DNA of 64,000 bases from an uncultured Pseudomonadota bacterium (GTDB lineage Bacteria; Pseudomonadota; Gammaproteobacteria; Steroidobacterales; Steroidobacteraceae): the NCBI GenBank assembly GCA_946479515.1, contig CAMLGF010000011.1, positions 19,493-83,492 on the forward strand, in the 5' to 3' direction. Shown piece by piece: positions 27,560 to 36,311 of the stretch. A program made the position numbers and the translations under genes. The notes beneath the pieces were generated by a model, which did not search any database, was not told the origin of the DNA, and worked only from the letters and a program-made list of their open reading frames with translations. Position 1 is the first letter of the stretch, and each line of letters begins with the position of its first letter.

Positions 27560-29092
27560 GTGAATACGATGAAAGGGTCATTCCTCCGACGGAACGCATC
27601 GCTGCTGTTCGCGGTCCTGCTGCTACCCGGCTGCAAGATCGACACGACGCCCGATGAGTTCACGTTCGCCAGTCAATCGAAGGTGTCGCCCGACACGCTG
27701 GTCGAATCGGAGGCGGTGACCATATCGGGCATCAACATTCCCGCGCAGCTTTCCATCGCCGGAGGCGAGTACTCGATCGACGGCCACGCGTATCGCGACG
27801 GCCCGGGAGTGGTCCAGAACGATCAGACGGTCCGCATCAGGGTCCGATCCTCCGCCGAGTCATCCGGCGAGGTTGCAGGGACGCTGACGATCGGCGGCGT
27901 CTCGGGTACGTTCACGGTGCGGACCGTCAATTTCACGGGCCGGGTCGAAGCGGAGGCGGCAAGCCCGACGGGCGGCGCCACCACGGTCGGCGACCCGGCG
28001 GCCTCGAAAGGCCAGGCAGTGTTCGTGGGATCCGCCGGTCTTGGTATCTCGATCGGCGAGTCCCTGGAGGCGAAGACGCTGATCCTGGCGTATCGCACGG
28101 ACACGGTGGGCACGCTGGAAGCGAAAGTGAACGGCGCCATCGCCGGCACGTTCACCCTGCGGCCGACTTCAAGTGCGTATGCCACCAGCAGCCTCGTGGT
28201 CTCCGTCAAGGCAGACGATGTCATCGAGATCGCCAGCCCCTCGACGGCCGGATCCTCGGACACCTATCTCGACTACGTACAGTTTGCCGACAGCCCGTTC
28301 AGGTCGGTCTCGACGGCGGCGACCGCCGCCGACGCGTGGGCCAGTGACGGCGTGGCGGTCGCTGCGAATGGCGACATCTTTGTGTCGAACGGCGCCAGCA
28401 TCTCGCGCGTCACGCCGGCCGGCGAGGTCTCCACCTTCGTCACCGGGTTCGGTTCGGCCAATGGCTCGCGCTTCGACTCGCAGGGCAATCTCTTCGTGGC
28501 CGACTACCAGGGCAACGCGGTGCGCAAGATCACGCCGGCCGGCGTCATGTCGACGTTCGCGTCCGGGCTGAACGGGCCCGGCGGCGTCTGGCTGGACAAG
28601 GACGACAACGTATTCGTGAGCGTGTTTGGCGCCAATTTCTCCGGCACCGGCGCGACGGTGCTGAAGATCACCCCGGATGGCACCGTCTCCACCTACGCAT
28701 CAGGGGGCGGATTGCAGGATGTCATCAGCATCGTCGGCGACGACAGCGGTCACCTGTATGCCGGCAACTGGGCGAGCGGGACCTTCTTCGACATCACTGG
28801 CGGAAACATATCGCTGCTTGCCGAAACCGGCGGCGCTGCGAATCATGTCTGCTACAGCCACGGGTATATCTACATTCCGAGCCCCGGTTCCGCACTGGTT
28901 CGACGTCTGAGCCTCGGCGGCCAGGTGGAGACCTTCTCCGGCACCGAGACCCGGCAGGTCGTCGACGGCCCGCTCGCGACCGCGGACTTCGAACGGCCGA
29001 ACTCCTGCGCCATCTCCGCGGACGGCACCGTCATGTACGTGATGGAGCGGGAAAAGGGACTGCTGCGCAAGATCGATGCCGGGATGCCCTGA
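27560..29092 (+). CDS. NHL/SMP-30-like beta-propeller lipoprotein
   Basis: A 510-residue protein. The lipoprotein signal ends at LLLPGCKID. An early Ig/IPT-like domain is followed by a jelly-roll-like region (about 120-240; VEAEAASPTGGATT ... SDTYLDYVQF) resembling carbohydrate-binding modules. A six-bladed propeller then carries repeats of the DSQGNLFVADYQGNAVRKI kind (about 250-505). It is probably a surface or periplasmic binding protein of unknown ligand. The GTG at 27560 is preferred because AGGAG lies 7 nt upstream; an ATG at 27569 is in frame. A strong hairpin follows the stop. Confidence 0.78.
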   Translation: MNTMKGSFLRRNASLLFAVLLLPGCKIDTTPDEFTFASQSKVSPDTLVESEAVTISGINIPAQLSIAGGEYSIDGHAYRDGPGVVQNDQTVRIRVRSSAESSGEVAGTLTIGGVSGTFTVRTVNFTGRVEAEAASPTGGATTVGDPAASKGQAVFVGSAGLGISIGESLEAKTLILAYRTDTVGTLEAKVNGAIAGTFTLRPTSSAYATSSLVVSVKADDVIEIASPSTAGSSDTYLDYVQFADSPFRSVSTAATAADAWASDGVAVAANGDIFVSNGASISRVTPAGEVSTFVTGFGSANGSRFDSQGNLFVADYQGNAVRKITPAGVMSTFASGLNGPGGVWLDKDDNVFVSVFGANFSGTGATVLKITPDGTVSTYASGGGLQDVISIVGDDSGHLYAGNWASGTFFDITGGNISLLAETGGAANHVCYSHGYIYIPSPGSALVRRLSLGGQVETFSGTETRQVVDGPLATADFERPNSCAISADGTVMYVMEREKGLLRKIDAGMP

Positions 29093-29124
29093 GCGCCGGG
29101 CTGTAGATAGAGAGAGGGGAGCGA

Positions 29125-29152
29125 GAGCCCCGGTGGGTGGCCACCGGGGCTC
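29125..29152 (+). terminator. Strong hairpin after the propeller lipoprotein
   Basis: Two perfect 12-nt arms (29125-29136 and 29141-29152) around a GTGG loop, very GC-rich, 33 bp after the stop. Only a short GTTTA follows, so the U-tract is weak; it is still the best terminator candidate here. Confidence 0.65.
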
Positions 29153-29472
29153 GGCGTTTATGCACAGGCCCAACGTTGGCTCCCGAACGTGGCTGACATC
29201 TAAACCCCGGCTTCGGTTGTCGCATCCAGTTGCCTGGTCGGCAGGTAACCGGGGGCACCAGGAAAACCCGGGTGCTGGACGAAGCAACGATCAAGGGGAG
29301 AATGATGCGAAGAAACGTGACACGCCGCAGAGTCACGGGCCCGATGGCGTTCCCCGCCTGCGCCCTCCTTATCTAACGCCCGAGCGGAGTCCCCTGCTTG
29401 GCAGAGACCCGCGTCCCCATGATGCATGCGTTCCAATAGACTTCGCGGGAACCTCGTGGGCTCTAATCACCA
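29153..29472. other. Intergenic region with a 24-codon ORF
   Basis: 320 bp before the carboxylesterase. It contains an ATG at 29302 with a GGGGAG ribosome site, giving a 24-residue basic peptide (MMRRNVTRRRVTGPMAFPA...) that stops at 29376. It resembles the start of an exported protein and may be a gene remnant or leader. Nothing else is recognised. Confidence 0.4.
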
Positions 29473-31050
29473 ATGAAAATAGACTGGCTTGCAACTTTAT
29501 GCGTCTGCCTCGTCGGGCCCGCCACGGCCGCAATCGAGCAAGCGGATGTCACGGGCGGCACGGTGCGGGGCATCGTTGATAACGGTGTCGCTGCCTTCAA
29601 GGGTATTCCGTTCGCCGCGCCGCCCGTTGGCGATCTGCGTTGGCAAGCGCCACGACCCGTCATTCCCTGGAGCGGCGTCAAACAAGCTTCCGCGTTCGCG
29701 CTTCCCTGCGCCCAGGTCTCTGACGCTGTCCCGGAGTCGAGCGAGGACTGCCTATATCTCAACATCTGGACCTCAGCCGCTTCTGATGGCGAGAAGCGCC
29801 CGGTAATGGTCTGGATTCATGGCGGTGGCTTCGACCACGGAGCCACATCCTCAGAGGTCTTCGATGGCACGCGCTTCGCTCAGGATGGCATTGTGCTGGT
29901 CAGCATTGCCTACCGACTTGGCGCCTTCGGGTTTCTCGCCCATCCCGATTTGCGCCACGAGAGTGGCAGGAGCTCCGGCGCTTATGCGCTGCAGGATCAG
30001 ATCGCGGCGCTTCAATGGATCAAGCGCAATATTCATCGCTTCGGTGGCGATCCAGAGCGCGTCACGGTCTTTGGCGTATCTGCAGGTGGTATCGCAATCA
30101 GCCTGCTCGCCGGCTCGTCCGCCGCGCGCGGACTCTTCCAGCGGGCGATTTCCGAAAGTGGCGGGGCTTTCGGTCCGCCCACGAACGACCCGTTGCTGTC
30201 ACTCGAAGATGCGGAGAATGTGGGGAAAGACCTTCTGAAGCGCTTGGATGCCCCAGACATCCAGGCTGCGAGGAGTATCCCTGCCGAGAAGGTCCTCAAA
30301 GCGGCCTCGGCAGGAAACGGGCTCAAATTCTGGCCGGTGCTCGACGGAGAATTATTGCGCGCGCCGAATGCGGAAGCGTACCGCGCCGGTCGATTCAACG
30401 ACGTTCCCATCTTGGTAGGCTTCAACTCCGGCGAGGGCGCGGGCGATGCGCCGCCCAACACGACCGCCAAATCGTTTTCGGAGATTGGCAAGGACGCGCC
30501 GGCGGCGTGTGCACCGCAGATTGCGGCAGTACTGGCGCTTTACGCGCACGAAACGGACGCGGTCGCAGTGAGCTCGTACGAGAATCTGTCGCGCGATTCG
30601 GGCACTGGCTGGAATAGCTGGACCTGGGCGCGATTGCACGCGCTCCACGGCCACAGCAAGGTCTTCCTGTATTACTTCGATGTGAGCCCACCGGATTCCA
30701 CGGTGGGCGCGTATCACGGTGCCGAGACGCAGTACGTCTTTGGTCGGCCCAGCGCGACCGCACGCCTCGAAGACGCACAGGTCTCCCAGCTCATGCGCCG
30801 CTACTGGATCAATTTCGCCAACAGCGCCGATCCCAATGGGCCAGGCCTGCCGATCTGGCCGGCTTTCGCCAATAGCGCTTCCGCTGCGATGGTCTTCGAT
30901 CGGAACTCAAGTGCTCGCCGTCTACCCAACGTGGATCGCATGCGAGCAATCGATTCCTTCTACAAGTGCGCAGCCACCGCCGAAACTGCGGATGGCAGAG
31001 CCACTTCGAAAGGGGCAGGCGCTCGCGCAGGAAACGATACAAGCGAGTGA
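29473..31050 (+). CDS. Type-B carboxylesterase, exported
   Basis: A 525-residue alpha/beta hydrolase cleaving carboxylic esters. A signal peptide (1-20, ending GPATAA) suggests the periplasm. The family signature EDCLYLNIW and the oxyanion loop WIHGGGF are present. The catalytic triad reads Ser203 in GVSAGG, Glu321 in FNSGEG and His415 in GAYHGAE. The length is normal. Substrate is unknown; it stands alone between a terminator and the left end of the tRNA-Ser-associated island. Confidence 0.9.
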   Translation: MKIDWLATLCVCLVGPATAAIEQADVTGGTVRGIVDNGVAAFKGIPFAAPPVGDLRWQAPRPVIPWSGVKQASAFALPCAQVSDAVPESSEDCLYLNIWTSAASDGEKRPVMVWIHGGGFDHGATSSEVFDGTRFAQDGIVLVSIAYRLGAFGFLAHPDLRHESGRSSGAYALQDQIAALQWIKRNIHRFGGDPERVTVFGVSAGGIAISLLAGSSAARGLFQRAISESGGAFGPPTNDPLLSLEDAENVGKDLLKRLDAPDIQAARSIPAEKVLKAASAGNGLKFWPVLDGELLRAPNAEAYRAGRFNDVPILVGFNSGEGAGDAPPNTTAKSFSEIGKDAPAACAPQIAAVLALYAHETDAVAVSSYENLSRDSGTGWNSWTWARLHALHGHSKVFLYYFDVSPPDSTVGAYHGAETQYVFGRPSATARLEDAQVSQLMRRYWINFANSADPNGPGLPIWPAFANSASAAMVFDRNSSARRLPNVDRMRAIDSFYKCAATAETADGRATSKGAGARAGNDTSE

Positions 31051-31172
31051 TTCATCCGGCATCGTCCGAGATCAGCGCCTACTGATTTTGGCCAGTCGCT
31101 CATGGTGGCTCATGCGGATCCCGCTCCGCTTCGGCTGGTTCAGCATCGTGGGAGCTCGCATTGTCGCGCGAG

Positions 31173-31269
31173 GTATCGACCAAATTTTCCGCAAACCCCT
31201 TGCTGCGATTGCTGCGGGGAGCTGCGGTCATCGCCTTGACGGCGAGGTATGAACTGGCGGAGAGAGAGG
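31173..31269 (+). repeat. Left tRNA-Ser-end direct repeat (att-like)
   Basis: This stretch of 97 bp aligns with 38677-38774 at about 75% identity with one gap. The last 27 bp match with one mismatch, and the final 15 bp (TGGCGGAGAGAGAGG, 31255-31269) are identical to the 3' end of tRNA-Ser including the encoded CCA. After 31269 the similarity stops abruptly, as expected of a displaced attachment-site half. Confidence 0.78.
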
Positions 31270-31510
31270 AAGCAATAGGGAGCCTGCAAGCTACTGGTTC
31301 CGCAATGTGTTTTCGCGGCGTCGATTTTTCATACCATCAAATTCGCACCGACAATTAGTGGCTGGGATCGCGGCGAGATGGGGCAATTCTCACGACTGCT
31401 AACCAACACCCTCTTTTGCAACTGCACTGCTTAATTCGCTTTGCTACGCTGTTACCCTCCCCTCGTCATTCACAATTAGGTCTCTGGGAAAGCTGGTGCT
31501 ATTCGATCAT

Positions 31511-31552
31511 GGAAATGCCCGCGCCACGATGGCGGGCGGCGCGGGCATTTCC
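31511..31552. repeat. 15-bp perfect inverted repeat (hairpin)
   Basis: Arms 31511-31525 and 31538-31552 (GGAAATGCCCGCGCC and its complement) are perfect with a 12-nt loop. It lies 24 bp before the DUF418 pseudogene. No U-tract follows on either side, so it could be an operator, a leader hairpin or a small repeat element. Confidence 0.55.
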
Positions 31553-31575
31553 GGGTTTAGTATCCCCTCGCTTTC

Positions 31576-32186
31576 GTGGACCGTTCGGAAGTAATCGTGG
31601 CGGCTTTTGACACTGTCCAGCGAACAAATCAGCGCCATGAAGTCATCGACGCATTGCGCGGCTTTGCCCTCATCGGCGTATGCATGGTCAATCTGGCATC
31701 GCTGACGCTTTACGACTTTCTCGATGCAAGCGCGAAGAAGTCGCTGCCCACCTCAGGCTTCGACGCCATCGCGGTGCCAGTGGTCGAGTGGCTGGTGAAC
31801 GTAAAATTCATAACGATATTTTCGCTGTTGTTCGGACTGGGCTTCGCATTGCAAATGCAGCGCGCCGCCTCGAACGGCGTCGCCGGGTGGTGGCAATACC
31901 TCAAGCGCATGCTCGTGCTGATCATCATCGGCTGGATTCACGCCTGGTTCGTATGGTGGGGCGACATCCTGCTCACGTATGCGGTCGTCGGACTGCTCTT
32001 GCTCCCGTTTCGTCATGCATGGTTGCGCTGCAGATGTGGTGGAGCCGGATGTGGCTGACACATTTCACACATGGCCCCCTCGAATGGTTATGGCGATGGT
32101 TGACTCATGGCCGCCGTCCGTGGTTCCGAGTAGACGCAAGCACGCGACGCGCAGCAGTTGGCTCAAGGCCCCATATATATGAGTGA
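31576..32186 (+). pseudogene. DUF418 (YeiB-like) membrane protein, internally deleted and frameshifted
   Basis: The first 150 or so codons encode a recognisable DUF418 N-terminus: ALRGFALIGVCMVNL, TIFSLLFGLGFALQMQRA and RMLVLIIIGWIHAWFVWWGD. Near 32020 the frame runs into a stop, while the next frame begins the family's usual end, LQMWWSRMWLTHFTHGP followed by LEWLWRWLTHGRRP. About 200 central codons are missing, and the two pieces are out of frame by one shift. A single deletion explains both facts. It lies just inside the left island border. The start would be a GTG (31576 or 31597). Confidence 0.75.
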
Positions 32187-32221
32187 TGGGCTAGGCCCAG
32201 CATCAGGCGCCCATCTCCGGC

Positions 32222-33652
32222 TCAAGTGCCCTTCCGAATCGCCTCGGCAATCAGAGCGATGGCTTTTGCGATTCCGCTTTCCGCGATCCGCCCATAGCCC
32301 AGGAACAATCGTCTCGGTCCGGTTGCGGTCGCGCTGTATCGAGCGAGACTTTCGGTTGCAAGACCGCGTCGCCGCAGGCTGGAGACGAGTTTTGCTTCTG
32401 TGACTTCATCATAGTCACTGGACAGACGAAGGGTGACATGAAGACCGGCGGCGGCACCCTCGATTTCGAGGCCAGGTAGGGCTTCAGACAGACAGGCCAG
32501 CATGTGATCGCGCCGATCGCGATACAAACGACGCATCCGCCGAAGATGGCGGTCATAGGTGCCATTGCGGATCAGTTCGGCCAGTGCGTCCTGATCGATC
32601 CGCGGCGGCCCCTCGCTCCAGCGGCGCAGTTCTGCGTTCATGCGTGGCACGAGTCCGGCTGGCATGACCAGCCAGCCGAGCCGCAGTGCGGGTGCCAGCG
32701 CCTTGCTGGCCGTTCCGGCATATATGACTCGCTCAGGCGCCAGGCCCTGAAGCGCCCCGACAGGCGCCTGGTCGTAGCGAAACTCTGAGTCATAATCATC
32801 CTCGAGCGCGAAGGCGTCATGCTTAGCCAGCCACTTCACGAGCTGTTGGCGCCGTTCGGAGCTGAGAACACCGCCAATCGGGAACTGATGCGACGGCGTG
32901 ACGAACACCGCCTCGGCGCGCGACGTTGCCAACATGGCGGTATCGATTCCCTTGTCGTCGACCGGAATCAGGATGCGCCTCATCCCTGCCTTGTCGACCG
33001 CGATCCAATCGCTGTAGCTCGGATTCTCGACCGCGAGGCGGCGGACGCCACTAGCGTAGAGTGCCGCGCAGGCCAGCGCCCGGCCCTCGGCGAAGCCGCT
33101 GGTGATGTAGATAGAGGAGGGATCGGCCACGACCCCGCGAACGCGGCCCAGATAGTCGGCGATTACCGAGCGCAAGACTGGACTGCCGCGCAGATCGCCA
33201 TAGCCGAGCTCGCTAGCCGGCAGGCCGATCAGCACCTTGCGGATTGCGGCCGCCCAAGCCTTGCGCGGAAACATGCCGACATCCGGCATGGCCGGGCGCA
33301 TGTCATAAAAAATGGGTCCGCTTGGGGCCGGCTCGGGGGCATCAAAACGCGGCGCGATCACACCCGCCATCACGACGGGTCGCGCACCCTGCCGCAGAGC
33401 CAAATAACCCTCCGCCGCAAGTTGCGCATAGGTCTCGACCACCAGCGGGCGGGAGACACCAATTTGCGAAGCCAGCGCCCGCGTCGAAGGAAGCGCGACA
33501 CCGGTGCGCAGCATCCCCGAGCGGATCGCCTCGAGGAGTCGTTGACGAAGCTGCACGCCGAGGCTTTGCGGCGCGCTGCGGTCGAGCAGGATCGGCAAAT
33601 CAGCGAATGAACTGGTCAATGATTTCACCGGAGAACTGGTCATGTTCAGCAT
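32222..33652 (-). CDS. MocR/GabR-type regulator (GntR wHTH fused to aminotransferase fold)
   Basis: A 476-residue PLP-dependent transcription factor. Residues about 20-85 form a GntR winged helix (LGVQLRQRLLEAIRSGML ... LPSTRALASQIGVSRPLV). The rest is a class-I aminotransferase-like domain with the PLP-binding Lys in YAGTASKALAPALRLGW and FALEDDYDSEFRYD before it. It is divergent from an MFS gene across 50 bp that hold a perfect 20-bp palindrome adjoining its own ATG, so it likely controls the transporter and itself. Two ATGs (33652, 33643) are usable. Confidence 0.92.
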   Translation of the reverse strand: MLNMTSSPVKSLTSSFADLPILLDRSAPQSLGVQLRQRLLEAIRSGMLRTGVALPSTRALASQIGVSRPLVVETYAQLAAEGYLALRQGARPVVMAGVIAPRFDAPEPAPSGPIFYDMRPAMPDVGMFPRKAWAAAIRKVLIGLPASELGYGDLRGSPVLRSVIADYLGRVRGVVADPSSIYITSGFAEGRALACAALYASGVRRLAVENPSYSDWIAVDKAGMRRILIPVDDKGIDTAMLATSRAEAVFVTPSHQFPIGGVLSSERRQQLVKWLAKHDAFALEDDYDSEFRYDQAPVGALQGLAPERVIYAGTASKALAPALRLGWLVMPAGLVPRMNAELRRWSEGPPRIDQDALAELIRNGTYDRHLRRMRRLYRDRRDHMLACLSEALPGLEIEGAAAGLHVTLRLSSDYDEVTEAKLVSSLRRRGLATESLARYSATATGPRRLFLGYGRIAESGIAKAIALIAEAIRKGT

Positions 33653-33672
33653 AACAGTATCGCGATACTGTT
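33653..33672. promoter_or_regulatory. 20-bp palindromic operator between mocR-type gene and MFS gene
   Basis: AACAGTATCGCGATACTGTT is a perfect 20-bp inverted repeat that abuts the regulator ATG and lies 30 bp from the MFS start. Its place suits binding by the MocR-type protein, shutting off its own transcript. The protein bound is inferred. Confidence 0.7.
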
Positions 33673-33702
33673 TTCCCAGACTTCCACTCAAGGAGACCAG
33701 AC

Positions 33703-34869
33703 ATGGCCGCTCCCTTTTTCGAACAGGCGCTGCATCGTGATGACGGCGACGCGATTCTGACGCCGTCGATGTTGGCACTGTCCGGCGCCATGCTTTGCGC
33801 GATGAGCAGCTTCTATCTACTGCTGTCCGCCGTGCCGTCCCATGTAGCCACGCTGGGCGGCGATATTGCCGCAGGCATTGCCACGGGCGCTTTGATGACC
33901 TCGACCATTGCCGGCGAGCTCGTGGCGCCGAGATTCATTGCCCATATCGGCCGCCGGCGCGCCCTTGTACTCGCTTTGCTATTGATGACCGCTCCCTGCC
34001 TGATCAGCTTTTCGAATTTTCTGCCGCTCGTGCTGATCGGATGCCTTGCGAGGGGTTTGGGCCTGGGCGTGCTGCTTGTCGCGGCCTGCGGCCTTGCGAC
34101 GCTGCTGGCGCCTGCGAATCGGCGCGCCGAGGCGCTGGGCATCTACGGCTTGGCCTCTGCCCTGCCGGCGATCCTGTGCGTTCCGCTCGGACCCTGGGCG
34201 TTGACGCAACTGGACGCCGGGACGATCGCGATCCTCGCGATGTCACTACCGCTTGCTGCCATGGCCTGCGTGGCACTGCTGCCCCGCATCGTGCAGCCGT
34301 CAGACGATAACGGGCAAACTCGTGCTGTGCCGTCGCTCAGGCTCGCGGCATGGCCGGCGGTCGCGCTAGCTACCGGGGCGTTCCTCGTCGGCGCCACCGT
34401 CACTTTTCTCCCGCTCGCGCATCCGGAGGCCGATCAGCGCACGATCATGCTGGCTTTGTTCATGCAAGGGCTCGCGGCGGCCGCCGCGCGATGGATGGCG
34501 GGACGTCCGATCGACCGGCATGGACCGCAGAGTGCCGCCATTGGTGGGGTCGCCCTCGTAGTCCTCTCAGCGTTGTGCCTGGCGCTGCCGGGGGACATGT
34601 CGATGGTGATCGGCGCGGCGCTCAGTGGACTTGCATTCGGTGTGTTGCAGAGCGCGACCCTCGTCCAGTTGTTGGCACGCGCCACGCGCTCGCAAATCGA
34701 CGGCGCCGGCGCACTCTGGAACGGCGCCTACGATGCTGGTCTGGGTATCGGCGGCATTTCGTTCGGTGCGCTCGCGACCGGCATCGGATTCGACGCCTCT
34801 TTCGCTATCGCCGGCCTCGCTCTGGCAGTAATCGCCATCCTCACATTCCGACATTTCGAAGCACGGTGA
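33703..34869 (+). CDS. MFS transporter (drug/metabolite efflux, YbcL/AraJ-like)
   Basis: A 388-residue protein with about 12 hydrophobic helices and the MFS signature between TM2 and TM3 (RFIAHIGRRRALVL), plus the RxxxxxxG positions in the second half (GRPIDRHGPQSAAIGG). It is probably a proton-driven exporter of a small molecule sensed by the divergent MocR-type regulator. AAGGAG precedes the ATG. Substrate unknown. Confidence 0.87.
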   Translation: MAAPFFEQALHRDDGDAILTPSMLALSGAMLCAMSSFYLLLSAVPSHVATLGGDIAAGIATGALMTSTIAGELVAPRFIAHIGRRRALVLALLLMTAPCLISFSNFLPLVLIGCLARGLGLGVLLVAACGLATLLAPANRRAEALGIYGLASALPAILCVPLGPWALTQLDAGTIAILAMSLPLAAMACVALLPRIVQPSDDNGQTRAVPSLRLAAWPAVALATGAFLVGATVTFLPLAHPEADQRTIMLALFMQGLAAAAARWMAGRPIDRHGPQSAAIGGVALVVLSALCLALPGDMSMVIGAALSGLAFGVLQSATLVQLLARATRSQIDGAGALWNGAYDAGLGIGGISFGALATGIGFDASFAIAGLALAVIAILTFRHFEAR

Positions 34870-35010
34870 GCACCTTGTTGAGGTGTCGCTTTCTTCACGC
34901 CGACGCAGCCAATCTGGGCCACCGCCCAGGACTGCGGGAACCGTGGTGCAGCGCTAACCATCCTCTTACCAAACTATCGTTTCACCCGCAGAACTAACAA
35001 GGAGACATTC

Positions 35011-35577
35011 ATGAGAAAGCTCAGCGTATCGACTCTCGTCTCACTCGATGGTGTGATCCAGGACCCGGGCGGATTCGGTGAAATTGCTCAAGGTGGGTGG
35101 GCAAATCCGTATTTCAGCGATGAAGCCGCACAGGACTCGTACGAGCATCTGATGGCCAGCGACTATTTTCTCTGCGGTCGCGTCACCTATGAGCTCCTTT
35201 CGAAAACTTGGGGCGGCATCAAGGGAGGACCCTATCTCGAACGAATGAACAGCATCCCCAAGCTCGTCGCTTCGAGGACGCTCAAGGGTCCGCTGGGCTG
35301 GAACGCGACGCTCATCAAGGGCGACGTCGCAGAAGAAATCACAAAGCTGAAGCGCGAGTCTGGCGGACAAATAGAGATGTACGGGAGCGCCTCGCTCATG
35401 CAGACGCTGATGCAGCGCGATCTGATTGACGAATACCGGATCTGGGTCCACCCGCTGATTCTGGGTGGCGGCAAGCGGCTATTTCCGGAGACGGGGCAGG
35501 CGGCCAAGCTTCGGCTCACCGGCACGACGTCGCGCAGCTCGGGCGTCGTGGTCATGACATACGCTCCCGCCCGCTAG
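35011..35577 (+). CDS. Dihydrofolate reductase family (RibD C-terminal-like) protein
   Basis: A 188-residue protein with the RibD-C/DHFR fold: MRKLSVSTLVSLDGVIQDPG at the start, YFLCGRVTYE in the middle, KLVASRTLKGPLGWNATLIK and a C-terminal GSASLMQTLMQRDLIDEYRI ahead of HPLILGGGKRLF. Such proteins are NADPH-dependent reductases of uncertain substrate; it is not the housekeeping folA. AAGGAG lies 8 nt before the ATG. It has a relative at 37168 in the same island. Confidence 0.87.
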   Translation: MRKLSVSTLVSLDGVIQDPGGFGEIAQGGWANPYFSDEAAQDSYEHLMASDYFLCGRVTYELLSKTWGGIKGGPYLERMNSIPKLVASRTLKGPLGWNATLIKGDVAEEITKLKRESGGQIEMYGSASLMQTLMQRDLIDEYRIWVHPLILGGGKRLFPETGQAAKLRLTGTTSRSSGVVVMTYAPAR

Positions 35578-35774
35578 CAGAAGGCTGCCGGCGCCCGCCA
35601 AAGGCGCCAGCAAGATTGCATGTGAGTTACGAATACGAGGGCGCACGCCTGGCTGCAAGGGCAGCTGGCGCATGGACTCTGCTCGCCACTGGCATTACGC
35701 GGGCCCTTCCATCGGTCAAACCGCGTCCAGCTGATCTGGGCAGTCATCATCAGTGCCCGCCACAGCGTTCAGTT

Positions 35775-36212
35775 CTAACCCGCCTGCTCGACCGAGTGCT
35801 GCCTGCGCAAATCGGCTTGGATTTTTTTCATCAGCGTCGCACCGCCCTTCTCGAGCCGCTTCGCCTGCGCGGCGGATTCAGGGGTGACCGGCAAATACTT
35901 GCGACCCCAGATCCCGAGTTGCGCCACGATCGGCAGCAGGTCGATCCCCATCTGGGTCAGGCTGTAGATCGCCTTCTGTTGGTGGTTCGGATCGTCCGTC
36001 CTGCTCAACACGCCGACCTCGACCAGGCGCGCGAGCCGCTCCGCCAGGATATTCGACGAGATGCCTTCATCGGACCGCATCAGCTCCCGGTAATAGCGCT
36101 TGCCGGCGAACATGAGGTCACGAACGATCAGCAGGCTCCAGCGATCGCCGATGACGTCGAGCGCCAAGCTGATCGGGCATTGGGACCTAGCCATCGATTT
36201 GGTGTCACTCAC
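35775..36212 (-). CDS. HxlR-family transcriptional regulator
   Basis: A 145-residue winged-helix regulator. Cys12 in SQCPISLALDVIGDRWSLLI is the position used by redox- or electrophile-sensing HxlR proteins. GKRYYRELMRSDEGISSNIL and LARLVEVGVLSR follow, the family core. The GTG at 36212 has GGAGG 8 nt upstream. It is divergent from the NmrA gene; the shared 99 bp hold repeats fit for its binding. Confidence 0.9.
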   Translation of the reverse strand: MSDTKSMARSQCPISLALDVIGDRWSLLIVRDLMFAGKRYYRELMRSDEGISSNILAERLARLVEVGVLSRTDDPNHQQKAIYSLTQMGIDLLPIVAQLGIWGRKYLPVTPESAAQAKRLEKGGATLMKKIQADLRRQHSVEQAG

Positions 36213-36227
36213 GGGTGTTTCCTCCAG

Positions 36228-36288
36228 ACTGCTTGCATTTTCGCACCAGTCTGGGTAACCTGCAACTGCTTGCATTATTAGAGCAGTT
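36228..36288. promoter_or_regulatory. Direct and inverted repeats in HxlR/NmrA intergenic region
   Basis: ACTGCTTGCATT occurs twice (36228-36239 and 36265-36276). The second copy is part of an inverted repeat, AACTGCT (36264-36270) and AGCAGTT (36282-36288) with an 11-bp spacer. This is a likely operator for the HxlR protein over both divergent promoters. Confidence 0.6.
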
Positions 36289-36311
36289 ACTACGGCACAA
36301 AAGGATCCCCC

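Larger units (their letters stand above)
31051..31575. other. 525-bp gene-free region at the left island border
   Basis: Holds the left tRNA-Ser-end repeat (31173-31269) and a long hairpin (31511-31552). The base composition looks more AT-rich than the flanks. No gene with a convincing start or family is seen. Confidence 0.6.

Noticed and set aside
29096..29120. GA-rich tract (AGATAGAGAGAGGGG) as another tRNA-Ser-end copy
   Set aside because: Only the GAGAGAGGG core is shared; the flanks and CCA complement are missing, so it is chance similarity.
31161..31358. 65-codon ORF (YELAEREEAIG...) at the left repeat
   Set aside because: It is the translation of the copied tRNA-Ser end, a familiar annotation artefact; the right copy gives a similar false peptide.
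34870..35010. Possible integron attC sites near the DHFR-like and arr genes (GCGCTAACC at about 34941 and 38328)
   Set aside because: No partner GTTRRRY core at a suitable distance, and the genes share tight operon spacing. The DHFR-like proteins are RibD-C type, not DfrA. The tRNA-flanked island explains the cluster better.
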